Shown here piece by piece: positions 1-12,945 of a DNA stretch of 64,000 nt (within the stretch, counting starts at the first letter, position 1; the number at the start of each line of letters is the position of its first letter). The translations under genes were made by a program, and so were the position numbers. This DNA is from Urophycis tenuis (taxonomy: Eukaryota > Chordata > Actinopteri > Gadiformes > Phycidae): the NCBI GenBank assembly GCA_036785325.1, contig JAXIVH010000005.1:7159554-7223553 (forward strand). Reading direction: 5' to 3'. The notes beneath the pieces are model-generated. The model did no database searches and was not told where the DNA came from. It worked only from the letters and a program-made list of their open reading frames with translations.

Positions 1-950
1 AGGTACAGTCTCAATCTGACAGAAATGGGAGCGGAGGAGGCAAACTGGAAATAGAAACTCCTACGCAGATGGTGGAAAAACCGGGAGAGACGAAGAGAAA
101 GAACCTACGATGTATGATATGTAGAGAGAGAGAGAGAGAGAGGGCTCGAGCAAGGCAGAGGGAGGTAGGGAGGGAGGGAGGGAAGCCAGAGCATACTTAG
201 TGGGCCCAGAGAGAAATGCAGCAATGACAAGAGCTAGAGGAAAGGTCAAGGAGCAAAAGGAGTTGGTGCTCGCACCAAAAAAAGAAAGATCTCTTGTCTG
301 TGGTGATGGGGCCTCGTCCCATGCTAATGATGCCAGGGGCCTCAGCCAGACCAGACTTTACTGCAACGCCCCAGTGCTTTCAATCCTCTGTAACTGCACT
401 CCGCTCCACTCACTGGAGACCATGCTGCAGCCCAAACCCTTTTCTACTCTGCAGCCCATGAAGATCGCTTCATGGGCTGCAATTTACACAGGACTATATA
501 CAGAATATATATACTGTATATACTATACAGTGGTGGCGCCACCCCCCCCCCCCCCCCCCCCCCCACCCCCCCCCCCGGTGCCGCCCCTGCATACATAGGT
601 CAGATTGAGAGTGTGCCTTTTTCTGTGTGTATATACTGTATGTACGTATGACAAAAAAAAATATAAGAGGGGGGAAGGGGGGATAATGGGTATGTATAAC
701 TTAGTAAATGAACTGATTCCTTTATAAGTGAATGAATCATAAGTGAAGAAGTGAATGCATCATTCCGGCCCACGTCCACCAGACTGTACAGCTTGAGGCA
801 GGAAGGACCAGACATGTACATGTACTTATTGTTGTTAATTTCTTCACGTCACTTTATCGACCTACATTGACGAACGATTTTATTTACATTTTTTGCTGAT
901 GTTTTAAATCAATTATCTAGCAAGTCCCTACTACTACTACCACGACTGCT

Positions 951-951
<1 letters not shown>

Positions 952-1010
<59 letters not shown>
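952..1010. repeat. (ACT)n trinucleotide microsatellite
   Basis: A run of about 19 ACT/CTA triplets preceded by degenerate CTACTACTACCAC units. It is non-coding; its opposite-strand reading as polyserine is a by-product of the repeat. Confidence 0.9.
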
Positions 1011-1011
<1 letters not shown>

Positions 1012-1754
1012 TTAGTACTACCGAAGATCTGCTCTCCTCCTCTGCACATGTGCACACATTCTAACAGTGTAGGCAGTGAGCCACAAAATGTGTGGTCATG
1101 TGGACTTGTCTGTCTGTGTTCCAGCTGATACTGTCCGTGCGCATACCGGCTATTGACCAGCGTCAAAGGCGTGGTTTTCACTGAGCTCCGATGGCTGCAG
1201 CCTCTGCTGTTGCTGTGATTCCCCGCCAAAGGCCTGTGGCTTGGAAATTGAATTGTGTTGTTTTGTTTGGGTACTCTAGAGGAACAATCTAATTGTATGG
1301 GTCTAAAGGGAAATCCAGCTATGTACGATATATATACACACCCTATAGGCTATGACTCTATATACCCTATATTCCCAACAAACAACATAATTCCTACTTT
1401 TCCTTACAGAAACCTAGATTTAATTGTACTCCTGGGTATTCACCACGCAGAATAATGTATTTTTTATATTATTAGTTATTTAAAACAAATTGTCTGTTTA
1501 TTTACAGAGTTATTGTTAAAGCTATAGCCTTACTCCCGGCATGTCCTACGTCAATTCTAACAGATGGTAGAAGTGTTAGAACAAATTCTAATATCCTGAA
1601 TAAGTGACTTAAAATGTTCCACTTGATCAAAATAAACTGTTTGTTATCCCCGCAAGATTGTCAGACAAACACATTACCAGTGCAAGTCAATAGGTGGCAT
1701 AGCTTAATGGCACAGGTGTGTCAAGCCTTGAGTAGCACTTGAAGCTGAGTGGTG

Positions 1755-1858
<104 letters not shown>

Positions 1859-2083
1859 AAAATGAACCACCCAAAATAAGCATCCTCCATCCTCGTTCAT
1901 CCCCTTCTCTATGTTTCTCCACCATTGAGATGATAACAGTGTATGTGCAAATGTGATGGATTCCCAACATGGATTCCCCCAACCAATCAGGGCAAGAGAC
2001 GCCGCGATTGGTCGGAACGGTTGTTCTTACAGGAGTGTTTCGCTCCTTTATAGCAAACGGACAGCTATAGCATTCCAAAGAAA

Positions 2084-2245
2084 TTAAATCTCACGTACAA
2101 CACCTTTAGGTATTGAATTGGTTCTAAATGAAAATAAAAAACAGCATGAATCGTTACACTCACTTAATGTATTCAGATGGGTAATTTCCTACAGAATTGA
2201 TTGGAATTTAGTTACCATTATCTTCCCCACATACATTTAACAATG
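2084..2245 (-). repeat. Interspersed repeat copy, MITE-like
   Basis: The reverse complement of 2180-2240 matches 12768-12815 closely; both contain GATAATGGTAACTAAATTCC. The reverse complement of 2084-2108 carries the CTAAAGGTG..GTACGTGAGATTT end, which resembles the ends of the element at 60891-61180 and the motifs at 12689 and 12886. It is therefore one member of a family present several times in this window. Its full boundaries and class are not resolved. Confidence 0.5.
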
Positions 2246-3639
2246 CTCACAGTGAGGAGCTTCACGCTGGGAAATTACAGCCCACATCATGGAGTGCTGG
2301 TTCATAGATGTGTTGAAACGCCACCTCTGTTTCCACCTCGAAGATGCTTTATCTGTAAAGCGTTGTAACATATGAACTTATAAACCATTGTGTCATTATC
2401 TTATTCATCATTTATAGATGATTATGAATTGCTTACTAATGAGTATTCATGCAGGAAGAATTCCTTGTGAATGATGGATTCACTTTGAATTCACTATTCA
2501 CCACTACATTATTAACGTTTTGAAGTTGCTGTTATTCCAAAGTGACACCAAATATTGTTGTCATGCATTCTCGCTCTAATCTCGAAAAACAACAATTTTG
2601 CGTGAACTCATTCAGCTCTATTTGATGTGTTTTAAGGACCACTTTACTACGCAATGTGGAAGATTGACTCTGTACATTTTTCAATATCCACCATGCTCAC
2701 ACATTGGTGTTCATGTGAGTAATGGTGCCGTGATGAACTGGAGGACAGTGCAAGAAACCTGTGTTGTGAAAACGAAAAGCCCATCTTTTCTGTCCTTGGG
2801 CTACTTTCTAAGTTGTGTTTGTGTGTGTGCGTGTGTGTGTCTTTGTGTGCATGCAAGTGTCTGCGTGTGTGTCCATGTGTGTGTGTGTGTATGTATGTGT
2901 TGACAGGAAGTGCAAAGATTAATTATAAATCGATGTTGTATAACCATTATGGCTATTCTTCTCCTCCATCACAAGCTGTGGTGACCTTTGACCCCATGTA
3001 TGATTCATCATGACAGGTCACAAGAAGGGGAAAAGCTACATTTGTTATGACCACTGTAATAACCTTGATCTTTTTTGAGAGGTAAATGCTTCCCCACTTA
3101 TGTGACACTGTGAACTTTCTAAAATCACCTTTCATCTGAATACTGTCTGCCGCAAAACACTTTAAATGGATTTTCCAAGAAGCAGCATTAAAGAAGATGC
3201 TAAGTGCTTCTGATATATTGTGGATTGTAAATGTTCCATTTGCCACAGATGGGTGATAAAATGAACCATACACCGACTATATGATGTGAAGTAATGCTGT
3301 GAATATAAAAAACTGAACATCTGCCAGTAACCAGATGTTGATGCACCCCACAGAATTAATGCAGAATTATAAATAGCCACTTGCAATTGTCTTCAAAATG
3401 GTATTGGTCCTAAGACCGGGATAATGAAATTAAAATTACATTTTAGTATTGGCTTACTGGGTAAACTTGAATGACTGACCTAACTGCTATTTCTAAGAGT
3501 ACAGCAGATAAATGAAATGCACATTTTGCAATAAGATAACATATCCTGCTGGAACAATGATCAGAATGAAAAAAAATTCATATTGATGATACATTGCATA
3601 TGTTGCATGGGTTTTCACATCTCATGCAGACCTTTCCAA

Positions 3640-3640
3640 A

Positions 3641-3674
<34 letters not shown>

Positions 3675-3676
3675 AT
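3640..3676. repeat. (CTGT)n tetranucleotide repeat
   Basis: About eight CTGT units with minor interruptions; a simple tandem repeat. Confidence 0.8.
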
Positions 3677-5006
3677 CAAACAAGGACTCGGTAATCAAAC
3701 CTCCATGATCAAAATGTGCACTACTATCACCACCGTAGCCTCTCTGCTAATTTATTTTCCCCTAGCAACGATTGTGTTGGCTTGCCAGCACAAAGCTTGT
3801 CTTGTCCCTATGATGCCACGGCCCTGTGATCATCACACTGTTACTGTACCTGCAAAGGCTGATGCACAACAAAAGCCCTGGCTGCAAGAGATGCTGTACA
3901 CCACTGAATAGAACCGGGCCTGGCAGCAGCCAGTGTATGCCGAGCCCAAAAGCAAGCACAGGCCGTGCCATATGGAAATAAGTTGCATATACTAATTGGA
4001 CAATTCTACTGGTGGTGCTACCCTACCAAATGGAGGCATTCTTATGTTCTTTGTCTCGACAAAATGAGGGGCTTGTAAACGTTGTCTGTGTTTGCTTGTT
4101 TGACTGCTGGGTTGCTTTACCTGCCTTTGTCTTAAGAAGGAACATCTCAACTTAAACCTGCGCTATGTATGTTTCCCCATGAGCAGTCTCTAGTGGCTGC
4201 AATGTAGCTACGGTTCTAGCTATTTCATTTTCAGCTGACCGTTAAAAAGGGCAAACGTAGACCAGAATAAAAATGGTCTGTAGTGAAAAGTGCCATGGAT
4301 GGATTGACTGGTGGATGAGAATGTTTTATTATCTAAGAAATTATGATGTCATTCATGGAGTAAATAGCTACAGTAGAAAAGTTAGACAATGCAGGTTTAA
4401 TATTCTGGCCACCGAAAAATATGATTCCAAAATTATTAATGATTATGAAGACAGGAAAACAACTTTGGTTTCAGATTCTGGAACCATTGCTCGTTTATCT
4501 CTCAGGCCATTAGGCAGGATCCTGAAGGACAGGGCTTGAAGCGCGTAGGCTACAGCAAAAACACCTTAAAGTGGGGGTGTAAAGTTTAAACACGCCCAAG
4601 ATGCATTGCGTCAAAGATCTAATCAGTGAAACGAATCCCTGGAGGAATCCGACACTCAATTGGCCACCTTGGCTCTGAAATGTAACTACTGGACCAGCCC
4701 TCGTCAGGAGCAGGGGCTCGGTGTGCATACCGCAGATAAGCAGGCTTGCTAACCGCCTCATGCCGGCTGCATTCTTCCTGTGTGACCAAAGTGCTTGTTT
4801 TTTTGTTTTTTTTTAAAAACACTACTTTCCCTTTTGTTCACTGTTTATGGTGTGTATTTCAGATTTTGGAGATGAGCCATTAAAATCGAATTTGTCGTGT
4901 GTATGTTTATGCCAAGCGAAGGGCTTTTTTTCCCATCTTTTTATCGTTTCGGCGGACACACTGTCCTTCTCAGGGTTGACAGGTAAGATAAGAAAGAAAG
5001 CAGCAG

Positions 5007-5079
<73 letters not shown>
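5007..5079. repeat. (TA)n microsatellite
   Basis: A nearly pure TA array of about 35 units with one interruption near its left end. AT-rich stem-forming DNA of this kind is unstable and often miscounted in assemblies. Confidence 0.95.
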
Positions 5080-5081
<2 letters not shown>

Positions 5082-5334
5082 AGCATATATGTAGCATATA
5101 TTCAGTATAGAGTATATACTGTAAATAAGGTATATAAAGAGAGATATCTGTATATATCTACCGACCACCCCCCCCTCCCAAAAAAATAAAACCCTCATGC
5201 TCTCACTTTATAATCACCTCTTTGTAACTTGGCACTTTGCCAGAGATGTTGTATCCTAGCAATGGTTAATCTAGCAATTGAAATGCTTGAAACTTGTTCT
5301 GGTGACTTTCTTACGGTATTAACAGCAATGAAAA

Positions 5335-5420
5335 ATGTGTACATTCTAAAAAATGTACTCTTTGTAAGTTGCTTTGGATAAAAGCGTCTGCTAAATGCCC
5401 TAGATGTAAATGTAAATATC
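5335..5420 (+). mobile_element. SINE/LINE 3' tail fragment (teleost type)
   Basis: The segment contains GTAAGTTGCTTTGGATAAAA followed by GCGTCTGCTAAATGCC and a TGTAAA repeat tail. This is the 3' tail shared by many teleost tRNA-derived SINEs and their partner LINEs. A degenerate body may extend left to about 5215. A second copy in the opposite orientation lies in golgb1 intron 2. Confidence 0.65.
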
Positions 5421-5650
5421 TTTATCTATAAATATATTTATCTATATAGCTATGTCTATATATACAGTACACAAAACATATCTAAATGAATGAAAGTTTT
5501 ACATGTTGAATTGTATATGGTTTTTGTATATGGTTGAATGCTTGGTGTCTACATTCATGATGGCTTGATGAGGACTCTTACAGCCCACTACTAACAGCAG
5601 CACAGCTTCCTTGAGCTGAGTTGTTGATTTATACATGCCTCCTGCTGCCC

Positions 5651-5728
5651 CCCACACACACACACACACACACACCCATGCACACACACGCACACACGCA
5701 CACACACACACACACACACACACGCACG

Positions 5729-5794
<66 letters not shown>

Positions 5795-5808
5795 TACACA
5801 CACACACA

Positions 5809-5858
<50 letters not shown>

Positions 5859-5880
5859 GACATACACACACACACACACA
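5651..5880. repeat. (CA)n compound microsatellite
   Basis: About 230 nt of CA repeats with scattered CG and TA interruptions. A shorter TG-rich block follows at 5929-5981. Confidence 0.95.
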
Positions 5881-6546
5881 TAGCTCCACGCAACAGGCCG
5901 GCCTGACATGTCATTGTGCTGAAGCGTGCGTATGTGTGTATGTGTGTGTGTGTGTCTGTGTGTGTGTGCGTGTGTGCGTGTGAGCCGTCACGTGCGTCTG
6001 TATGTGATCCCAAACTTTTTCAATCGATGACGCCTTCTCGTGCGTCTCCTCGCTGAGGCATAGGGTCCCTGTGACATTTGAATGTGTAGAATGAAAATTC
6101 AAGTCTAAAAATACGCTTCTAAAGGCAAGAAGAAGAACACTGATCTTTTTTTCATCCCTCGACGGAAGCCTCGCTGAATAGACCAAAACAGCCGCCCTCC
6201 TGTGCGGACCTGATCTCACCTTACAAAGAGAATGTGGAATCCAGCTCCCGCTCTAATGGGATTCAAATGGGCACGCCGCGCATGCCTTCACAATGCCACA
6301 GATTCTTCCATAATATGATTCGTCGAAACGCGATGCGTTTGCCATTTGATCATTCGCTAATCTCGCATTAGGCACCCCGCTGTGTCATCGCTGTAATTTT
6401 TGTAAACTTTTTTTTTAAACTAAATTAAGTAACCCCTCGCTTTTGATGTCAAGATTTTCTTTTTATCGTCTGAAAGGACTTCCCAGACAATCATGTCTGC
6501 ATGGAAAAGCGTGGAGAAAAAGATGTCAAGAAAGACTAAATTAAAA

Positions 6547-6548
<2 letters not shown>

Positions 6549-6604
<56 letters not shown>

Positions 6605-6622
6605 GTGTGTGTGTGTGCGTGT
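6549..6622. repeat. (TG)n microsatellite
   Basis: A TG array of about 35 units with a few CG interruptions, followed by a T run and a C run. Confidence 0.95.
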
Positions 6623-7897
6623 CCCCGTCCTTTTTTTTTTTTCCCCCATCGACGTGTGTTGCGTGTTGCGTGCCGCGTGCACGGGGGAGCTTCTTCATGC
6701 GGGTTCACGCTGCGGTCTTGTGGTAATGTTTTATCACCACCAAGTGGAAGCTTAAGAAGAGACAGGGTCCTTTTCAGACGGGTGCCCTCTTCCACTCACC
6801 GCCGGAGAGTCACCAACCGCCTGCTCCAGCATCCCCTACGCCTGTCCACGTCGCTTCAGCACTGAGGCACGGGGCGACAGCCAGGCTGTTGGAGCAACGC
6901 GGGAAAGCAACGAGAGCATGTCGTTTAATGAAGCTACGTTTGTGCACAATGTGTGGACTCGACAACACAACGCGCGGCCCGCAGTGTGAAGGAGCTTGAC
7001 GCAATACATAATCCACGGTGAAGACTGTTTCACGATACACACACGGGTTCCACTCTTCTGGTCTGACACCATGTGACCTGCGTGGGCCCCCGCCCCCTCA
7101 CGCGCGGCTTAGCCCACGGGGTCAAGGGGTCGTGGGCAGAGCTACAGTCGGGTGATCGGGAATGGAGGGGCATTCAGACAGTGGGAGGGGTAGGTAGGAG
7201 ATGATTTTGATCTGTGGTTGGTTGGGTTCCCGCAAAGAGGCAGCCAGCGCTGGGACTGCTTTATTTTGTTTGGCCAACGCCTCTCCTCATGAAATATGTA
7301 ATGTTTGTTGTTGATGGGTCGGTCCACCGTCCGCAGTAATAGCGTTGGATTGAAGGTGACTCACAGTGGAAAGCACACCTGATGATTTCAGGCTTGGCCG
7401 GCCCAGCTCACCTCTGCACCCAGCAGAGCTTCTGTTTTCCTGGAGAATGTTATTTTCACCTTTCTGCTTTGACCAGTCCCGCTCTGTCACTTCCATTTTC
7501 CATTTCGTCTTAGCAGCCAGCCATTGGTCCGCTGAGCTTCCTGTCCCACCCCTTCAAACCAATCCGCCCAATCATAAGCCCGAGCACCACCAAGGAAAGT
7601 GTCCCTGGATATCGAGGCTACATCACTACATCACTCCCTGAATTCATTCATGTTGTTGCTTATGTTTTGTTGACAGTGGGTAAGATGTCTGTCGGTCAGC
7701 ATGTTGTTCGGGTGGAGCTTAATAGACTGGTAATATGGGTCTAATAGTTCTGAGTGGGGGAGAAATCCTATTTGTTTTTATCAAATTCTACTAAGAGCAT
7801 CTAAATAACATCCTCTTTAAATGTGGCTATGAAGCAACCACTATTTACAGAGCAACATAGAGAGCAGCAAGATATGTGGTTTAATAAAGCTACATTA

Positions 7898-8243
<346 letters not shown>

Positions 8244-8798
8244 CTACATTCACCAATATGTTCTATCCAAAATGTGTTTGCAATGCCTCTCCACTATAGT
8301 GCAGGTTTAATATGATTAGTAGTGCTTTTAAAGTGCTTAGTGTTTTTCAGTGGCATATGAAAACCAGGCAGCAACCACCGCGTCTGCCTGTTGAAGCCAA
8401 ATGATGCTACTACAATAACCACTTGATGCAGCGGCCCCATGAGGCTGCATGGAAGCCCACCCACCTTTTGACACACAACTTTTTTTTTTTCAATAGAAGT
8501 TCAACTGCTACTTCCACATGATCATCCCCTGTTATTTACACACCTGTGATTGACGGGTGGGATGGATTACCCCCAAAGCAGCGCTCAGAAATTAGCCAGG
8601 AGCCGTGGAAAATCTACATTTTCTCAAACAAAGCCCGGTCAACCGGAACAGTCTCACACTGAGCATTTCACTCACCAACCGCTGACAGACAGCGATGACA
8701 TTTCCAACAAATTACACTCAAATGATTGCGCTTAAATCACAGCACCTTTTTATTAAAAACTGAATTTTGAATATGGATGTTGGGACGACAATATTGTC

Positions 8799-8799
<1 letters not shown>

Positions 8800-8850
<51 letters not shown>
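8800..8850. repeat. (TG)n microsatellite
   Basis: An uninterrupted TG array of about 25 units. Confidence 0.95.
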
Positions 8851-8851
<1 letters not shown>

Positions 8852-9976
8852 GATGCTGCGGGGTCTGTTGTTCTGTCCCCTTGTGTTTCGACGGTGCAAT
8901 TTGGTTTTGTTTGGTTTTGAACATGAGAAGGTCGCTAGTCTGAGAGGTGTTCTGAGAAGTAAAATTGGCCCTGTTTTTACATCTGTCCGCCGCCCATTTC
9001 CTTCACTCTTCAGTGTATCTGTTCAGCCTTACTGGCGCAAAGTGTGCGTTTGGTGGCCAACAACACATGGCTGCCAAGACTTAAAAGGATATTATAGGTA
9101 CCGAACCCTTGTCAGCAACGGATAAGGTTAACTGCAAACAATAATGGTTTTAGTCATTGTGAGTTAAATCTAGCCGCACATGCTAGCCTATTCCATTTCT
9201 TATACTAACATGGTTGGAGTTGAATAAAGCTTTGTGTTGAAATGGAGTCAGCAAGAAGTCTTTGTAAATTAGGAATTGGTCAATATTGTCTTGATAAAGA
9301 CCTTTTTAATGTACTTAAATACTTAAACTCTACTAATGCATTAGCTTCTGGCACAAAGAGGTGTCATTTTGCCATTACTGGTTCTGTAAATGGTTGAGCA
9401 GCCAGGTTTGTATTGTGTTAGATTTGGTTACAGAGCCTCTAATTGATTATCCTAAAAGCTAATGCAATCTAATTAAGAGAGAGTGGTACAACTCCAGATA
9501 ATTGGATATAGGCAAAATCTTCTTACAGAACAAGACAGACTGATTAGAGACATATATATTCAGACTGATCAGAGATTCTGTATACCGGTAGATTCACACA
9601 TCAATAGAACATTCCTTGCCACATGCCTCATCTTCTGTGTGCTTGTGGTTGTGCAATCAATAATTAATCAGGTCACAGATGCATATTGCAACACTCTTCA
9701 CAGTAGGAATTACAATTTTCTTCCCAGTAAATGCCTAACTATATGTCCAGCGTCTGCTCATTTCCTCACCATGATGTAGCAGTTCTGGAAGCGCCTCTCA
9801 ACTACATAAAACAGCACAATGTTGCTGCTGCTATCACTGAGCACACCACTGAGAATTTCTACAAAACAAATCAAAGTAATCAAACTGAGCGAGGAGACCA
9901 TGAACTCCAACTGCCAAGATATCTCAACCACACAACTACAATAATTAATCTTGGCAATGCAATTCCAGAGAAACCA

Positions 9977-10004
9977 GACAACTAAACCAGACGGTTTAGT
10001 TGTC
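9977..10004. repeat. Short perfect inverted repeat (12-bp arms)
   Basis: GACAACTAAACC and its exact reverse complement GGTTTAGTTGTC are separated by the 4-nt loop AGAC. No known RNA gene or transposon end is recognised around it. Confidence 0.8.
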
Positions 10005-10596
10005 GTCGAAACTATGGTCAGAAAACCACAATCATGGTGAAAATGAATTGCATTCATAAGTCTCTTCAATATTTGCATCTGTTATCTAATTATTTATCTT
10101 CAACTCAAGAAGTTTCACTTTAACACAAAACCCTCCATGGCAATGTTGTCAATGAGTAGTACAACAAGTAGTACAGTGGTAGCCTAGTAGTTGTTGTAGT
10201 AGTCTTGGCAACACAATTAATCGAATTTTGGATGTTGGCCTTAAATGAAAAGATGTTTGCATTAAACTACATATGAAAATATAACAACACATGCATCTCA
10301 TTTTGTATAAATTACTTTAAATTGGCATTGCAAACCATCACAACTCAGAAATAAGTGTGCCAACAAATGAGAGGCAGAAGTACTTTTAAGGCATTGCTAC
10401 AAATGGCGCTACAATCTTTTGTGTCCGTGCACGCTCCGAGGAACCACAACATCGTTTAAAAATAATCCCAATTATCCTTTATTTTTTTCATCGCTTTGCA
10501 GCCTTCACGGCGCCACACAAACAAGTGTCCCGTGTTTGCTGTCGGGTTAAGTGGTCACACTGCAAAAGAGATGCTGTGCTCTGGTGCTCTGTCGGT

Positions 10597-10622
10597 GGGG
10601 GGGGGGGGGGGGGGGGGGGGGG
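10597..10622. repeat. Poly-G run of 26
   Basis: Twenty-six consecutive G lie about 255 bp upstream of the first GCAP start codon. The run can form G-quadruplex or triplex DNA. Its true length is uncertain because such runs are hard to sequence. Confidence 0.9.
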
Positions 10623-10801
10623 TTAGAAGGGAACCCCCGCTAAAGTATAGTAAATAGCGTCGTGTAATCCCGAGGCCATGCTAATCACCACCGGCGGCCG
10701 CGTGCACGCAGCAGGAGTGACCCTGGGATACAAGGCTATAACAGCACCCCGTTGGCTCCAGGAGTCAGGCAGTCCACACCGACAGAGATAGCTCCACCAC
10801 A

Positions 10802-10831
10802 AGCAAACAAACAAACAAACAAACAAACAAC
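10802..10831. repeat. (AAAC)n tetranucleotide repeat
   Basis: About seven AAAC/CAAA units just upstream of the first GCAP gene, probably within its 5' UTR or core promoter. Confidence 0.85.
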
Positions 10832-10876
10832 GAAAAAGCGAATGGAGAAAAGGTGCTGAATGAAGTCATCTCCACC

Positions 10877-11075
10877 ATGGGTCAGGCACACCAGACGGGG
10901 AAGAGCGACGAGGAGATCGACGTGAAGGCGCTGCAGGACATGTACAAGAGGTTCGTGGTGGAGTGCCCCAGCGGGGTGCTGTTCCTGCACGAGTTCAAGA
11001 GGTTTTTCGGCGTGGACCCGACGGGGGAGGTGTCGGACTACGCGGAGGCCATGTTCCGAGCGTTTGACGGGAACG

Positions 11076-11117
<42 letters not shown>

Positions 11118-12121
11118 TGCTGTGTTGCTGCGCCTTAACCGCCTCGCCGCGCCACTTGGCCTGATCGCCCCCCCCCCCCCCCCCCCTTGTGCTCTCTTCC
11201 GCTCTCGTCTGCAGGACAACACCATCGACTTCCTGGAGTTTGTGGCGGCGTTGAATCTGGTTTTTCGGGGCGACCTGGAGCACAAGCTGCGCTGGTCGTT
11301 CAAGGTGTACGACAAAGACGGCAACGGCTACGTGGACAGGAGCGAGGTGCGCTCCATCATCGATGTAAGTTCTTGTCGTAAGTGCTTGGCCATGAAAACT
11401 CCTTTCAGGAATATAGGTATTTATTTAGATGAATGTATGTATTTATGTATGTATGTATGGATGGAGGGATGATGGATGGATGGATGGATGGATGGATGTA
11501 TGGATGTGCACGTAAGAGGCTATGCAAGATGAGAATGAAAAATAAAATGGAAGGTTGACATGGCATGTTAAGCTCAATCTCTATATATGTGTTTGCATCC
11601 CTATATAAAACATATTTACTTTATGGATCCCAATATTGATATGTGACACCTCAGTGAGAGTACACATGCATGTCCACGTCACACACGTCCATGGTCAAAA
11701 AAAAAAAAAAAAATTGTGTAATTTACTGATTCATACACCCATGGATTAAGATGAGCATTCACACTGGGCTTCCCTCTCCCCAGAGCATCTACCGAATAAA
11801 CAAAAGCACCAAGAAGGACCGGAGCGACGGCCAGCTCAGCGTGGACGAGGTGGTGGATCGGATACTGGAGGCCGTGGACACCAACGGAGATGGTGAGGAA
11901 TTGTTCCCTTCTGTAGAACAGGCGCAGAACAAGAGTCGAAAGGAACGGATGGCCAGGGGCTGGTTCTAACGAGACTCAATTGTTTTGCTACAGGTCATAT
12001 CAATATAGATGAGTTCATTAAAGGCGCCCAGCAGGACCCCTGGGTGCTGAACATGTTAAAACTGGACATGAATCCCTATGGATGGGTGCTGGAGCAGAGG
12101 AGGAAGAGCGCACACTTCTAA
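10877..12121 (+). CDS. Guanylate cyclase-activating protein (GCAP), copy 1
   Basis: This encodes a retinal Ca2+ sensor of the neuronal calcium sensor family, which activates photoreceptor membrane guanylate cyclase at low Ca2+ to restore cGMP. I read four exons: 10877-11077, 11215-11364, 11784-11892 and 11994-12121 (588 nt, 195 aa), joined at GT-AG sites in phases 0, 0 and 1. The start is set by MGQ, the N-myristoylation signal. EF1 is degenerate with the family CPSG motif (30-33). EF2 (D64-E75), EF3 (D100-E111, after Y99 and W94) and EF4 (D149-E160) have full Ca2+-ligand patterns, and EF2/EF3 numbering equals that of mammalian GCAP1. The C-terminus ends KSAHF. It is the most divergent of the three tandem copies: in exon 2 about 32 of 50 residues match copy 3. 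The family assignment is firm; which teleost guca1 paralogue this is (guca1a-g) is not assigned. Confidence 0.93.
11078..11214 (+). other. Very short intron made largely of simple repeats
   Basis: The 137-nt first intron of GCAP copy 1 begins with the donor GTGAGAGAG, which runs directly into a (GA)n block to about 11112. A run of 19 C at 11168-11186 serves as part of the polypyrimidine tract before the acceptor CTGCAG. Repeat slippage could change both splice signals. Confidence 0.85.
11444..11508. repeat. (ATGG/ATGT)n tetranucleotide repeat
   Basis: A tandem tetranucleotide array in intron 2 of GCAP copy 1, beginning as TATG units and continuing as GGAT units. Confidence 0.85.
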
Positions 12122-12497
12122 AGGGCGACGCGCACATCAGAGAGGAGTGGAACAGACAATGATTAGAATGTGGCACTTTATCTTGAACCCTTGGCTATTT
12201 CTCTGTGCAACACTACTGCTGCTACCAGTGTCATCTGATTATTACGGTTTTATCTGTGTGTTTATATCCCAACATTTTATGTATCAATTTGTATTTATAA
12301 TATTTTTGTAATGTTTATCATGCCCTACTGCATTATGATGATAAGTGAGTTCCCTTGTGGGACAATAAGACGGATTGTGCTGAACCGAGACGTGTACTAA
12401 ATATTTACTCGTAAGGTTTTAACAATTCATCAAGCAAATAATTCCCGAGTGTCCCAGTTTGTTGTTGTTGTTTTGTTTAACACTTAATGTTTTTTAA

Positions 12498-12503
12498 AAT
12501 AAA
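12498..12503 (+). terminator. Polyadenylation signal, GCAP copy 1
   Basis: A canonical AATAAA about 377 nt after the stop codon, in AT-rich DNA. It is the first perfect hexamer I see downstream of this gene. Confidence 0.5.
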
Positions 12504-12684
12504 TTAAGGATTTATTTTGGACTGTGCAGTCAGGCACACTGGAGCAATTTCCTGGCAGGAGGCGCTGCTTTCAGGGTTGCGAAATTCCCAATTGTAGTCT
12601 ATAGATGTTAACGCCTATATTAACAGGGCACATTATAATTAGCAGGAAATAAAGATGATATAATATTTATTATTTTTATGGTCA

Positions 12685-12945
12685 TCATAAAAGGTGATGT
12701 AGGAGTTAAGAGCTATTTGATTTGAGTGTAATCTGTTTGTAATTGGATAGAGTGCGTTTACATAGGCAAGATAATGGTAACTAAATTCCAATCAATTGTG
12801 TAAGAAATGACCACTAATGTATAATAATAGGCAGTGAGTATAATGATTCACGCTGTACTTTGTCATTAAGAACATATTGAGCACTTAAAGGTGCTGTAGG
12901 GTTGACTCAAGTGCTATCATTTGAGTATAATTTGTTCGTAATACT
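12685..12945 (+). repeat. Interspersed repeat with internal direct duplication
   Basis: Segments starting near 12689 and 12886 both read AAAGGTG.TGTAGG, then TTTGAGT.TAAT.TGTT.GTAAT, 197 nt apart. The DNA between them (12768-12815) matches the reverse complement of 2180-2240. The AAAGGTG..GTAGG motif, and the following TTAAGAGCTATT at the first copy, match the right end of the inverted-repeat element at 60891-61180. This looks like a degenerate, partly duplicated MITE-like element. Confidence 0.5.

Noticed and set aside
1690..1740. tRNA-like reading near GGTGGCATAGCTTAATGG
   Set aside because: No A-box/B-box pair and no cloverleaf arms could be made.
5651..5983. Long frames encoding poly(Thr-His) or poly(Cys-Val)
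   Set aside because: These are translations of CA/TG microsatellites in all frames. The same applies at 6549, 7899, 23338, 34712 and 55896.
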